This document shows, one piece after another, positions 51,931-60,756 of a stretch of 64,000 nucleotides of DNA (position 1 is the stretch's first letter; the number at the start of each line of letters is the position of its first letter). The notes under the pieces were generated by a model. The model had not been told where the DNA came from, ran no database searches, and was given only the letters and a program-made list of their open reading frames with translations. Origin of the DNA: Edaphobacter sp. 4G125 (lineage in GTDB: Bacteria > Acidobacteriota > Terriglobia > Terriglobales > Acidobacteriaceae); the NCBI RefSeq assembly GCF_014274685.1, contig NZ_CP060393.1, positions 1,175,501 through 1,239,500 on the forward strand. The letters run 5' to 3'. Position numbers and translations under genes: made by a program.

Positions 51931-53055
51931 TTAGGCGTAACCCAAAAGCCCATCATTTGGGTAGAATCGGTCGACATTCTGTGGGGTGATAAGAGAATGT
52001 TTGATGAAGATTGCTGGTGGAAGCTTTTTATCTGTCAGCAGATCCAATGCGATTCTTAGCAAAGCCGGGCCGTACTTCTCGGGAAAGTAAGCAACTGAAC
52101 CAATGAGACGGGTTCCTGGCCGACGTAATTCTCTTCTCGCCTCAGGCGCCGCATTCTGTCCCATGATCGCGCAGCACTCCAGTCGTCCCGCTTCTTCGAA
52201 AGCTTGTAGTGCACCAAGCGCTCCCATATCGCCGAGCGCGAAAACCAAGATGCGCTTCGATTTTGTATACCGCAAATACCGACGGACAACTAACAAGCTT
52301 CTCCTCAAATCGTCGTCGCCATCAAGATGCGCAACGGGCCAGTGTTGGCTCTGTGGTAGCGATTCGGCGAGCCCGGCCAGTGACCCAGCAAGACGCGCCT
52401 GCGGTAAAGGGCCGGCACGGTGCTGTTCCATGAGAACAATCTCGTCCACGTTCCCCTTCCAGCGCACCTTCGCCCAAGCAGCAAGGTGACGACCTCCGAT
52501 TAGGCCTGCTTCATAATTGTTGGCGCCAAAATACATCGCGCCTGGATGAGGCACTTCAACTGCAATCAAAGGAATGTTTGCGGCTGCACACTTCTGAGCA
52601 ACAATCGGAGCGACGCTATAGTCAGTCTGATATTCAATAATGAGGTCGACACGTTCTTTCACGAGGCTTTCGATTGCACGCAAAGCGCGTTTGCGACTAA
52701 ATCGATTGTCGGCGACAACAATATCGACGTTGTAGTCTTCGGCTGCCTTCATTAACCCTTGCGTAATTTCTTTATTAAAAAGAGATTGGTCCCCGCCGCT
52801 TGCAAATCCGATTCTGTATTTCATGCGCTTGCGGAGTTGAATTGGCGCCCCATATTGATTCGTTCCCTGCTTCTCCAGAAATCCACAAGCGCTCAGAGTA
52901 TGCAATAGGCGAAACGCCGTAGCTCTATCCAAACCCGTTCTGGTGACAAAATCACGCAGATGCAACACCTCACCCGGTGTTTCGAAAGCCGTTAGGATTT
53001 CTGCGGCCCGAACGATGGATCTCACCATGTAGCGCCCCGACTGGGATTCAGTCAT
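51931..53055 (-). CDS. Transcriptional regulator: IclR-type helix-turn-helix fused to periplasmic-binding-protein sugar-sensing domain
   Basis: 374 residues. The first 75 residues form an IclR-type winged helix (RSIVRAAEILTAFETPGEVLHLRDFVTRTGLDRATAFRLLHTL); the remainder (about 78-370) is a type 1 periplasmic-binding fold like the ribose/LacI group (RIGFASGGDQSLFNKEITQGLMKAAEDYN, IPLIAVEVPHPGAMYFGANNYEAG, VFALGDMGALGAL). LacI regulators have the same ligand fold but a different HTH, so this pairing is unusual. GGAG precedes the ATG at 53055. It is divergent from the glycan locus it probably controls, and an IclR-like palindrome lies 11 bases ahead of its start codon. Confidence 0.85.
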   Translation of the reverse strand: MTESQSGRYMVRSIVRAAEILTAFETPGEVLHLRDFVTRTGLDRATAFRLLHTLSACGFLEKQGTNQYGAPIQLRKRMKYRIGFASGGDQSLFNKEITQGLMKAAEDYNVDIVVADNRFSRKRALRAIESLVKERVDLIIEYQTDYSVAPIVAQKCAAANIPLIAVEVPHPGAMYFGANNYEAGLIGGRHLAAWAKVRWKGNVDEIVLMEQHRAGPLPQARLAGSLAGLAESLPQSQHWPVAHLDGDDDLRRSLLVVRRYLRYTKSKRILVFALGDMGALGALQAFEEAGRLECCAIMGQNAAPEARRELRRPGTRLIGSVAYFPEKYGPALLRIALDLLTDKKLPPAIFIKHSLITPQNVDRFYPNDGLLGYA

Positions 53056-53065
53056 CTCGTTACTC

Positions 53066-53080
53066 CTGAAATAATTTCAG
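53066..53080. promoter_or_regulatory. IclR-type operator palindrome at the regulator start
   Basis: CTGAAAT-A-ATTTCAG, a perfect 15-base palindrome. Its GAAAT-N-ATTTC core equals the core of the known E. coli IclR operator. It overlaps the upstream edge of the ribosome site of the regulator, so binding would block its own expression. Confidence 0.6.
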
Positions 53081-53196
53081 TAATTGTAATACTTTCAAAT
53101 AAGTCCCTCATGATAAGGAGAGGTAAATTTGCTTGTAAAAAGCAATATCTTATTGAATAAGCGAGATAATCTCTCAGTATTTGATCTTTACTATGC

Positions 53197-53213
53197 ATTT
53201 CATCAAATGAAAT
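53197..53213. promoter_or_regulatory. Second palindrome in the divergent region
   Basis: ATTTCAT-CAA-ATGAAAT, a perfect 17-base inverted repeat using the same ATTTCA/TGAAAT half-sites in the opposite order from the site at 53066. It lies 140 bases before the first glycan-locus gene and may be the operator for that operon. The surrounding 300 bases are AT-rich and hold no gene. Confidence 0.5.
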
Positions 53214-53352
53214 TTATTTAGTGACTCATACGGTGCTTGACCCTAGAGAACATCGTCGATAGGTTCTTTCAAAGACTTAGCAGAGACATAGAAAGAAGCG
53301 ATCTATAAGACGCGAGAATGTCTTCTAGACGGAAGCGAGAGGGTAAGGTTTG

Positions 53353-54912
53353 ATGCAAAAGAGTCTACGGATGAACCGCCGCGATTTCTTGGGTTCCGCA
53401 GCCCTATGTAGCATTGCCGCCGCCGCGCCTAACCGGATCACGGCACAAGGGGTTAATCAGATGGCGGCACAAGGGGTGCTGAGCAATTTAGCTGACCTAG
53501 GCGCTGGTACCATCATGCGCTCATTCTCGGCAGACGATCATCGCCGTCGCTTGGAGAACATTGCCGCTTGCGAGAGTCGCATTCGGAAGTGCGGGAAGAA
53601 GCACCTTATCACCAACTACATACCCGGGCAGGTCTCTTACAACATCGGCGAGTATCCGTCGCGCACGCCGTACAATCCGGACGAGTATGACGAAGCAGAG
53701 CTCGATCGCCTGCATGCTGGCGGTATACGTCTCATCCAGCTGATGGAGGACTGGAATGACCTGCTTCGGTTATTTGGAGGAGACAAGTTCACTGCGGTGA
53801 ACCCCGCCGGTCTGCGGCGATTCATCAACATGGCTCATAAGAGGGGAATGAAAGTCATTCTCTATGCTTCAACCGGCTACATGCAAGAGGGGGATCCGGA
53901 TCTCCGCGAGGAATGGGTTCGGGGCGGGCCAGGGAAGCGACCAGTAGTAAAAGGCAATCATTGGAAGCTCATTCGCTGTTCGCCAGCTAGCGCCGGTTGG
54001 CGTGCGTATATTCTGCCGCGCACGTTGCAGGTGCTGGACGACTATGGTGCAGATGGATTGTTTAACGATTGGGGTTACATTCCACTCTACAACAATCCTT
54101 TACCGCCCACCAAGGATGAGGTCTTAGCGTTTCATGAAAGTAAGGGTCACGACGCGGCTCTCGAGGACATGGTGTCGTTGATCTATTCCGAGGTAAAACG
54201 TCGCGGCGGTATCTACAAGCTACATGCTGATCGGAACAATCGCCCGATGTTTGATGCGCAGCTATATGACTATCTTTGGGTTGGCGAAGGAGTTGGAAGC
54301 CTCGATAAGACTCGACAGGACACAAAGTACTACCCACCCTATGTGGTGCCGTGTTTTGATTTCCGCAACGGCAAAGTGGATAACCAGGATGAGATGTACC
54401 TGCAAACGATCCCTTATATGCAGTTCCCACTTCTCCTTGCCGGGCGGCCTATGACGGGCGAACGTGGATTCATCCCCGGTGTCGAGTACATGCCGGAAGA
54501 GAAAGATAAATTACGTCGCGAGTATCACGAAGTATGGGACTACTATCGCGCACATCCCAACGGACCATTCGTATATGGCCCATGGGATGCATTTCCGCCA
54601 AACCCGAACGCTCGAGCAACTCACGCTCACTGGCTTGCTCGTTACCTTCCTCTCGTACAAGAGGGAACGTGGGCTTATATCGATATTGGTGATTCCGATC
54701 TCTTTGTAAAGCCATTGCAACTCAACGTAGTCACCTCGACATTTGTAAACCTCGAGACCTATCTCGTTCTGGCGAATTATGGCACAGAAGAAGCGACAAT
54801 CGAGACCGCTGACACTTATTTTTCGGCGTATGACTCGACGAGTGCACCAAGCAAAGTGTGGAAGTTGAAGGGGCGATCTTTAGTCATTTTGCGGAGACAG
54901 CACCCCCTCTGA
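53353..54912 (+). CDS. Tat-exported TIM-barrel glycoside hydrolase-like protein
   Basis: 519 residues from the ATG at 53353 (AAGG four bases upstream). A twin-arginine signal NRRDFLGSAALCSIAAAAP directs folded export. The mature part reads like a (beta/alpha)8 barrel: GGIRLIQLMEDWNDL, AHKRGMKVILYASTGYM, DYGADGLFNDWGY with an Asp at the end of strand 4, YDYLWVGEGVGS with a Glu, then a C-terminal beta domain (VNLETYLVLANYGTEEATIE). The Asp and Glu at strand ends are candidate catalytic residues. No GH family can be named with confidence. First gene of the large operon, so probably the extracytoplasmic enzyme acting on the glycan. Confidence 0.75.
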   Translation: MQKSLRMNRRDFLGSAALCSIAAAAPNRITAQGVNQMAAQGVLSNLADLGAGTIMRSFSADDHRRRLENIAACESRIRKCGKKHLITNYIPGQVSYNIGEYPSRTPYNPDEYDEAELDRLHAGGIRLIQLMEDWNDLLRLFGGDKFTAVNPAGLRRFINMAHKRGMKVILYASTGYMQEGDPDLREEWVRGGPGKRPVVKGNHWKLIRCSPASAGWRAYILPRTLQVLDDYGADGLFNDWGYIPLYNNPLPPTKDEVLAFHESKGHDAALEDMVSLIYSEVKRRGGIYKLHADRNNRPMFDAQLYDYLWVGEGVGSLDKTRQDTKYYPPYVVPCFDFRNGKVDNQDEMYLQTIPYMQFPLLLAGRPMTGERGFIPGVEYMPEEKDKLRREYHEVWDYYRAHPNGPFVYGPWDAFPPNPNARATHAHWLARYLPLVQEGTWAYIDIGDSDLFVKPLQLNVVTSTFVNLETYLVLANYGTEEATIETADTYFSAYDSTSAPSKVWKLKGRSLVILRRQHPL

Positions 54913-55008
54913 TCGCAGCACGGTTTCACGATTAAAAGTACAAGAGCGCATTCGGACGCAGTTCTGCGCCAGTAATCTCTCATACCCAGATAACCCAGGA
55001 GGATGGTT

Positions 55009-58000
55009 ATGTTGCCATTGAAAGCCCTAAAGTCTCTCAGCGTCGCGGTGGTCGCTCTATGTTGCGCTAGTGTGACTTTCGCGCAAACGACTGCTTCCAT
55101 CGTTGGGAATGTGACTGACGCTAGTGGTGCAGTCGTTGGCCATTGCTCCGTACAGGTTGTCGAGACGTCGACTGGGCAAGCGCGAACGACAACCACTGAT
55201 GAAACAGGAGCATATCTGTTTACACTGCTGCCACCTGGTTCCTACTCCATTCGGGTAGAGGCAGCAGGCTTCAAGGTAGCCATTCGTACGAACGTTGCCG
55301 TTTCGGTACAGGCTAACGTGCGAGTGGATATTCCCCTTTCCGTTGGGAATGTCTCCGAAACGGTGACGGTTGCCAGTCAGGCTCCAGCTGTCGATACGCG
55401 TCAGGCTTCGATTGGAGAGACCATCGATTCTGAACGGATGGTGGAAATGCCATTAAGTGGCCGAAGTCCTACAGCGCTGCTTTCCTTGATTCCCGGAGTT
55501 ATCGTAACCGACCCCGGAGTGTCACCCACCAGTTACAACGTAGTTGTACAAGTGGCAGGCGGACAACAGAGCGCGAACAATTTCATCTATGACAATACCC
55601 GCTATAACTCGGTCCAGTATGGACAAGGAAACCCGCTTCCTCCACCTGACTTTTTGGACGAGATGAAGGTTATTACGAATGCCTATGACGCTGAGAAGGG
55701 ACTTGCAGCCGCGGCAACCGTTCAGGTTGTGACTAAATCGGGCACCAATTCGTTCCACGGCAGCCTTTTCGAATTTCATCGTGACAATGCACTAACAGCG
55801 AGGAATTACTTCGCGCCAAAAACACCGTTCCTCATCCAGAATCAATTCGGGGGCACCATAGGCGGCCCTATTATTCGCAACAAGACGTTTTTCTTCTTCG
55901 GTTACCAGGGGACGGCTATCCATAACTCCGTCTTGAATAACGCAGCGATCCCGCCAACGGATGCGGAAAAGAATGGTGATTTTTCACAATCTGTCGGTGG
56001 TGTGCCAGTTGATCCAGCTACAGGTCAGCGCTTTCCCAATGGAAGAATTCCCAGTTCGCGTTTTGATCCGGCGGCAGTCAAATATTTATCCATCATGGCT
56101 GCTGCGAATTCTGCCGGGGGCGGCTACACCAGCCTGAGCCCCAGCATAAACAATGGCAAGCAATTCGCGCTTAAGGTAGACCACAATCTCACAGGGAATA
56201 ATCAACTTAGTGGACGATATTGGTATAGCCGCGGCACATCGAATACGCCCAACGGCAATCTTCCGTTCGGTCAAACCAACTATTCATTGCGTTTTCAGAA
56301 TCTCAACGTGTGGGACATCCATACATTTACTCCAAATCTTCTGAACATGGCGTCATTCGCCTGGAACAGAAAATTTGAGGCTCAGACAAATGCAAATATG
56401 CCGTTCAATAATCCAAAGGATGCCGGGGTAAATCTACCTGACACGTACACTCATCCCTACCCTCCGGCCGTCAATATTACTGGCAGAGTCAATCTGACAC
56501 CCGGAACCGCAGGCGATCCTTTACGACAGGATGCAACAGAAGATTTCTCAGATACGCTCACTTGGATCAGCGGAAAGAGTACATGGAAGCTTGGAGGTAA
56601 CTATGACCGAGTCCGCTTCGGACCTGATCGAGCTTCCTTCGATAACGGACGATTTGCATTCAATGGGCAGGTCACAGGTAATGCCATGGCGGATTTTATG
56701 CTGGGGCAGCCCAGCTCGTTATTGCTCTACGACGAACAGGAGAATCACCGTACCTATTGGGTTGGATTTTTCGCTCAGAACGACTACAGAGTGTCTAAAC
56801 GGATCACGCTCAATTTGGGCCTTCGCTATCACTATGAGCAACCAACGGAGCAGGTCGATGGGAATTCTGCCACGTTCATTCCGGGTTTTCAATCGACTCG
56901 TTTCCCGAATGCGCCAGCTGGAATGGCTTTTGCTGGGGACCCCGGAATCCCGAAAGGGATCTTCAATCCACAGTATCGGAATTTTAACCCTCGATTCGGT
57001 ATCGCATGGGATGTTTTCGGTGACGGCAACACGAGCCTTCGCCTCGGCTACGGTATCTTCACCGAAGTTCTTATCAATGGATACTCTCAATATCTGAGCT
57101 TGAATCAGCCGTTCCTTGAATCATTCACATTGACGACTGTTCCATCGTTCTCAAATCCATTTGGGACTGGAGGGCTCGGGTTCACTGTAGTTCCTGGTAA
57201 TCCAGCCGCTCAGTATAATCCCGAGACTGGACAGGCGCAATTCTTGCTTCCCGTTACGGGTTGGGGAGCCGATCAATACATGCCCAATCCCAACCTCCAG
57301 CAATTTAGCGTGTCATTGCAAAGGCAGCTGATCAGGGATTTTTCTGTGGAAATCAACTACATCGGTAGCGCGGGTCGGCATCTCCCTTTGGTCTATCAAG
57401 CGAATCCGGCAGTCTACCAACCCGGAGCTACGCTGGCCAATGCAAATCAACGCAGGCTGTTTGGGGGTGGAAAGATATCGGGTGTTACCTATTTCAAAGA
57501 TGCGGGAACAAGCTCTTACAATGCTCTCGCATTGAGTATGAAGAAGCGCCTTTCAAAATCTTACTTGATCGATGTTTCCTATACCTGGGCTCGCTCGATC
57601 GACATACAGTCGGGTCAACCTTATACGGCATCGACGATTCAAGACCCATTCAATTTTCGCGGAAGTCGTGGTCTGTCTGATTTTCAACGAAAACATGTCT
57701 TGGCTATCTCTGGTTTATGGGATCTACCCACGTGGCACAGTGGTGGTTTCTTTGGGCGCAATATTATCGGGGGTTGGCGTCTGTCAGGAATCTTCGGCGC
57801 ACAGAGCGGAATGCCATTCAATGTAGTCAGCGGGCGTGACTACTCGCTGACCGCAGTCAATTCGGACCGTCCTAACCTTGTAGGGAATCCGGTTCTTTCT
57901 TCCGGAAGATCCCAGGAACAGATGATTGCTCAGTACTTCAATACAAGCGCATTTGTTGCAAATTCAGCGGGTCAATATGGGAATTTTGGCAGGAATGCTT

Positions 58001-58218
58001 TGGTGGGACCAGGTTTAGTAAATCTGGATTCCGGTCTTTTCAAAGAGATTCGGGGCTGGGAAGACACACGCTTTCAATTCCGCGCAGAGTTCTTCAATAC
58101 ATTCAATCACGCGAACTTCTCAAATCCCGTGCCGACGCTTGTTTCACCGGCATTCGGGAGAATTCAGAGCGCGGGCACAGCACGTCAGATCCAGTTTGCG
58201 ATGAAGTTTCTATTCTGA
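55009..58218 (+). CDS. TonB-dependent receptor of the glycan locus
   Basis: 1069 residues from the ATG at 55009, six bases after a GGAGG; an ATG at 55003 abuts the same site and is less likely. Signal peptide with cleavage after TFAQ, carboxypeptidase-regulatory domain (GNVTDASGAVVGHCSVQVVE), plug (ITNAYDAEKGLAAAATVQVVTKSG) and a large barrel ending QFAMKFLF. Belongs to the same superfamily as the receptors at 13119 and 19651 but is not a close copy. It probably imports the oligosaccharide handled by the downstream deacetylases and isomerase; the actual ligand is unknown. Confidence 0.9.
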   Translation: MLPLKALKSLSVAVVALCCASVTFAQTTASIVGNVTDASGAVVGHCSVQVVETSTGQARTTTTDETGAYLFTLLPPGSYSIRVEAAGFKVAIRTNVAVSVQANVRVDIPLSVGNVSETVTVASQAPAVDTRQASIGETIDSERMVEMPLSGRSPTALLSLIPGVIVTDPGVSPTSYNVVVQVAGGQQSANNFIYDNTRYNSVQYGQGNPLPPPDFLDEMKVITNAYDAEKGLAAAATVQVVTKSGTNSFHGSLFEFHRDNALTARNYFAPKTPFLIQNQFGGTIGGPIIRNKTFFFFGYQGTAIHNSVLNNAAIPPTDAEKNGDFSQSVGGVPVDPATGQRFPNGRIPSSRFDPAAVKYLSIMAAANSAGGGYTSLSPSINNGKQFALKVDHNLTGNNQLSGRYWYSRGTSNTPNGNLPFGQTNYSLRFQNLNVWDIHTFTPNLLNMASFAWNRKFEAQTNANMPFNNPKDAGVNLPDTYTHPYPPAVNITGRVNLTPGTAGDPLRQDATEDFSDTLTWISGKSTWKLGGNYDRVRFGPDRASFDNGRFAFNGQVTGNAMADFMLGQPSSLLLYDEQENHRTYWVGFFAQNDYRVSKRITLNLGLRYHYEQPTEQVDGNSATFIPGFQSTRFPNAPAGMAFAGDPGIPKGIFNPQYRNFNPRFGIAWDVFGDGNTSLRLGYGIFTEVLINGYSQYLSLNQPFLESFTLTTVPSFSNPFGTGGLGFTVVPGNPAAQYNPETGQAQFLLPVTGWGADQYMPNPNLQQFSVSLQRQLIRDFSVEINYIGSAGRHLPLVYQANPAVYQPGATLANANQRRLFGGGKISGVTYFKDAGTSSYNALALSMKKRLSKSYLIDVSYTWARSIDIQSGQPYTASTIQDPFNFRGSRGLSDFQRKHVLAISGLWDLPTWHSGGFFGRNIIGGWRLSGIFGAQSGMPFNVVSGRDYSLTAVNSDRPNLVGNPVLSSGRSQEQMIAQYFNTSAFVANSAGQYGNFGRNALVGPGLVNLDSGLFKEIRGWEDTRFQFRAEFFNTFNHANFSNPVPTLVSPAFGRIQSAGTARQIQFAMKFLF

Positions 58219-58263
58219 ACACAAAAGGTCGCCTTCATCGCGTTTTATTAGCGTGTCAGCGGG

Positions 58264-59184
58264 ATGGCACATTCCAATAAACGGACCACAGAGACGATGA
58301 TATTTTGTTTGACTGTCGACGACGTTTGCCTCGAAGGCTACTCCACTGAAGAGGATATGCATGCCCTACTGCAGTTCTTTAGGTCAGAAGGCATCCTATC
58401 AACTTTCTTTGTGGTGCCGCGCGCTGAAAGAATTCGGCTGCAAGAAAGACCTGGATATGTAGAACTGTTGAAACAAGCTTTAGCGCAGGGACATGCACTG
58501 GGGCAACATGGTCTTGAACATGATCGTTTTGAGACGGGTATTCCTCCGCGGATGATTTTGGACTTGCCTCACGAATCGGCGTCGCGGGAACGATTGGCGA
58601 AAGAGCAGGCAGCGATTGAAGAGGGTCTCGCGGTTCCCAAGCTTCGAGAAAGGCTTTGCCAAGGACGTCAAATCCTAGAAGATGCGCTGGAGTGCAAGAT
58701 AGGAGGTTTTCGAGCTCCATGCCTTTCGACGTGTGAGAATTTCTTTACTGCGCTGAGCGCAGAAGGGTTTTCCTACGATAGTTCGATGTATTTACAGGAG
58801 GGGGGGTGGGACCTTCTTCAAGGAAAGGCACTCGCTCCGCGACCGATCTCGCGTGTCGATTTCGACCGTTCTCAGCATTCAAGTGGAATAAGATCGCTCC
58901 CGCTGACTACCGAATACACATGGTATCTCCGGCAAACAGATTTCGAAGCAACGATGGCACTGGCGCAACATGATTTCGATTCGTGCCTACGCGCCGGCAT
59001 ACCATTTGTGACGCTCGCGCATGTTTCTCCGCTAAACCAGTGCGAGGACGGATGCGGCTTCGACTTCTATCGCCAACTCATCGCATATGCGCACGAAGCT
59101 ACATCTGCTGTAGGCGACGAACTTCGGTTACTCAATCTAGATGAAACCTATGAAGTACTTTTCGATGAAAAGGAGCTTGCCTGA
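58264..59184 (+). CDS. Polysaccharide deacetylase-family (NodB) protein
   Basis: 306 residues, no signal peptide, so probably cytoplasmic. NodB-like features are the catalytic and metal Asp pair in CLTVDDV (Asp19, Asp20), GQHGLEHDRF with the metal pair His82 and His86, GGFRAPCLS with the conserved Arg, and a late His in VTLAHVSPL. Such enzymes remove N- or O-acetyl groups from sugars. The start is the ATG at 58264; an ATG at 58297 would also keep the domain intact, and neither has a strong ribosome site. It overlaps no neighbour and is followed four bases later by the M24 gene. Confidence 0.83.
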   Translation: MAHSNKRTTETMIFCLTVDDVCLEGYSTEEDMHALLQFFRSEGILSTFFVVPRAERIRLQERPGYVELLKQALAQGHALGQHGLEHDRFETGIPPRMILDLPHESASRERLAKEQAAIEEGLAVPKLRERLCQGRQILEDALECKIGGFRAPCLSTCENFFTALSAEGFSYDSSMYLQEGGWDLLQGKALAPRPISRVDFDRSQHSSGIRSLPLTTEYTWYLRQTDFEATMALAQHDFDSCLRAGIPFVTLAHVSPLNQCEDGCGFDFYRQLIAYAHEATSAVGDELRLLNLDETYEVLFDEKELA

Positions 59185-59188
59185 GAAT

Positions 59189-60355
59189 ATGATTACGATA
59201 CCCAAAGCCGAATTCGAAGACCGTATTTCGCGTATACAAGCAGCTTTCGACATACAGAAGCTCGACGGTCTGATGGTCTACGGAGATGAGTACCGTAGAG
59301 AGAACCTCCGTTACGTTTCCAATTTTTGGCCGATATTTGAGCGCGGCGCCTGTTTTATTCCCAAGACGGGGAAGCCCATTTTTGCGGGTGCACCCGAAGG
59401 AGAGTGCTACGCCAGAGAGATGTGCCCGTGGACCGACCTCAGAAATATTAAGGAATTTGCCTGCGTTTCTGTCCCAGAAGAAATTGAGTATCCCTTAGCC
59501 AAATTTTCTTCTTTGCGGCAAATCATTGGCGACGTTCTTCGTGGGGGACAGCGGTTGGGCGTCGTTGGCAAGTTCGATATGCCAGGACCAATCTTGGATC
59601 GTGTACAAAATGCGCTTCCGGGGCTCGTGATAGTCGAAGCAGATTCAATCCTCAGAGACCTACGGGTGGTGAAGAGCGCCAACGAGGTTGCCTGTCTGCG
59701 GGAAGCAGGACGAATCGCTTGCCTCGGATACGAAGCATTAGTGGCATCGGCAGTACCCGGAAAGAGCGAGCTGGAGGCGACCGGCGCGGCAGAAGGCGTG
59801 GCGCGCTCGGCTGGAGCCGAAAGCATCCCGTTTACCGTGTTCGGTAGCGGCCAGCGTACAAACACAATCATTGGACGGCCCACTCGCAAGATCATCCAGG
59901 ACGGAGAGATGGTGATGGTGGCTTTTGCGGTTCAGTATGAGGGATACATCGCAACGGTTGAGTATCCCTTTGTTGCCGGTGTCGCCACCGATGCACAGAA
60001 GCGCTTCTTGAGTGCACTATTCGAAGCTTCCACCATACAAGTGAGTTACCTCAAGAATGGAGTGATATCCGGAGAGATGGTCCGCGCGGTTAAAAGCGTG
60101 TTCCAAAAGCACAAACTGGAGCGATACGATCTGTATCCTCCCATGCATGGTATTGGTTTGGCGGAGGCCGAATCGCCCTATCCGGATGAAAAGGCGACAT
60201 ATCCACTACGCGCCGGGATGTGTGTGAACTCCGACATCAGTCTCTTCGGACACCTGGAGGGCTCCAATCGAATTGAAGAGGGATTTGTTATCACCGAGTC
60301 CGGTTGCGAATCCCTAACACCCTCTATTCGCGCCGCCTGCGCTGCCGGAGTTTAG
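59189..60355 (+). CDS. M24-fold (Xaa-Pro peptidase/creatinase-like) protein with altered metal site
   Basis: 388 residues from the ATG at 59189. N-terminal creatinase-N domain (DGLMVYGDEYRRENLRYVSNFWP, about 25-150) and C-terminal pita-bread fold (about 160-388). The catalytic His is visible in PMHGIGLAEAESP and the last Glu in RIEEGFVITESG, but the two metal-binding Asp are missing (VAFAVQYEGYIATVEYPF in place of DxG...YxSDxTR) and the middle Glu is altered (NSDISL). It is therefore not a normal metallo-aminopeptidase and may use the metal-free amidinohydrolase chemistry of creatinase. It probably hydrolyses a C-N bond in the same substrate as its neighbours (inference). Confidence 0.8.
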   Translation: MITIPKAEFEDRISRIQAAFDIQKLDGLMVYGDEYRRENLRYVSNFWPIFERGACFIPKTGKPIFAGAPEGECYAREMCPWTDLRNIKEFACVSVPEEIEYPLAKFSSLRQIIGDVLRGGQRLGVVGKFDMPGPILDRVQNALPGLVIVEADSILRDLRVVKSANEVACLREAGRIACLGYEALVASAVPGKSELEATGAAEGVARSAGAESIPFTVFGSGQRTNTIIGRPTRKIIQDGEMVMVAFAVQYEGYIATVEYPFVAGVATDAQKRFLSALFEASTIQVSYLKNGVISGEMVRAVKSVFQKHKLERYDLYPPMHGIGLAEAESPYPDEKATYPLRAGMCVNSDISLFGHLEGSNRIEEGFVITESGCESLTPSIRAACAAGV

Positions 60356-60357
60356 CC

Positions 60358-60756
60358 ATGACAAAGCACGGCGCGAAGATTTGGTACTTCGTTGATGGAT
60401 ATCTCCCCGAGAAAATCGGCTCTGGGCCCATGGAAGCGCACGAGGCTCTAATGATTTTGAATCCCAATGCCGCTGCGGCGACGGTCTTACTTGATTTCTA
60501 TTTTGAAAACAAAGATCCAGTAAAAGGCATCGAGGTGATTGTCGGTGCGGAGCGTGTACGGGCTTTGCGGCTCGATCATCCTGGCGATATTGGCGATCTA
60601 AAAATTCCTTCCTTAACGCAATATTCTCTGCGTCTTCGGTCGGATGTGGACGTTGTGGCCCAGTTCGGAAGGTTGGATACCACGCAGGTCAACATGGCGT
60701 ACTACAGTTGCGCCGGATTTTGCACTAGCAGCGAAAATAACGAGGCAAACAAATGA
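60358..60756 (+). CDS. Sensory rhodopsin transducer (ASRT)-family small-molecule-binding protein
   Basis: 132 residues from the ATG at 60358, two bases after the M24 stop. It resembles the Anabaena sensory rhodopsin transducer family: a WYFVDGYLPEKIGSGPMEAHEALMILNPNAAAA start, a FYFENKDPVKGIEVIVGAERVRALRL core and QFGRLDTTQVNMAYYSC at the end. The family is a beta-sandwich predicted to bind small molecules such as sugars and is not restricted to rhodopsin partners. None is nearby, so a ligand-binding role in sugar metabolism is more likely. Its stop overlaps the isomerase start by four bases. Confidence 0.82.
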   Translation: MTKHGAKIWYFVDGYLPEKIGSGPMEAHEALMILNPNAAAATVLLDFYFENKDPVKGIEVIVGAERVRALRLDHPGDIGDLKIPSLTQYSLRLRSDVDVVAQFGRLDTTQVNMAYYSCAGFCTSSENNEANK

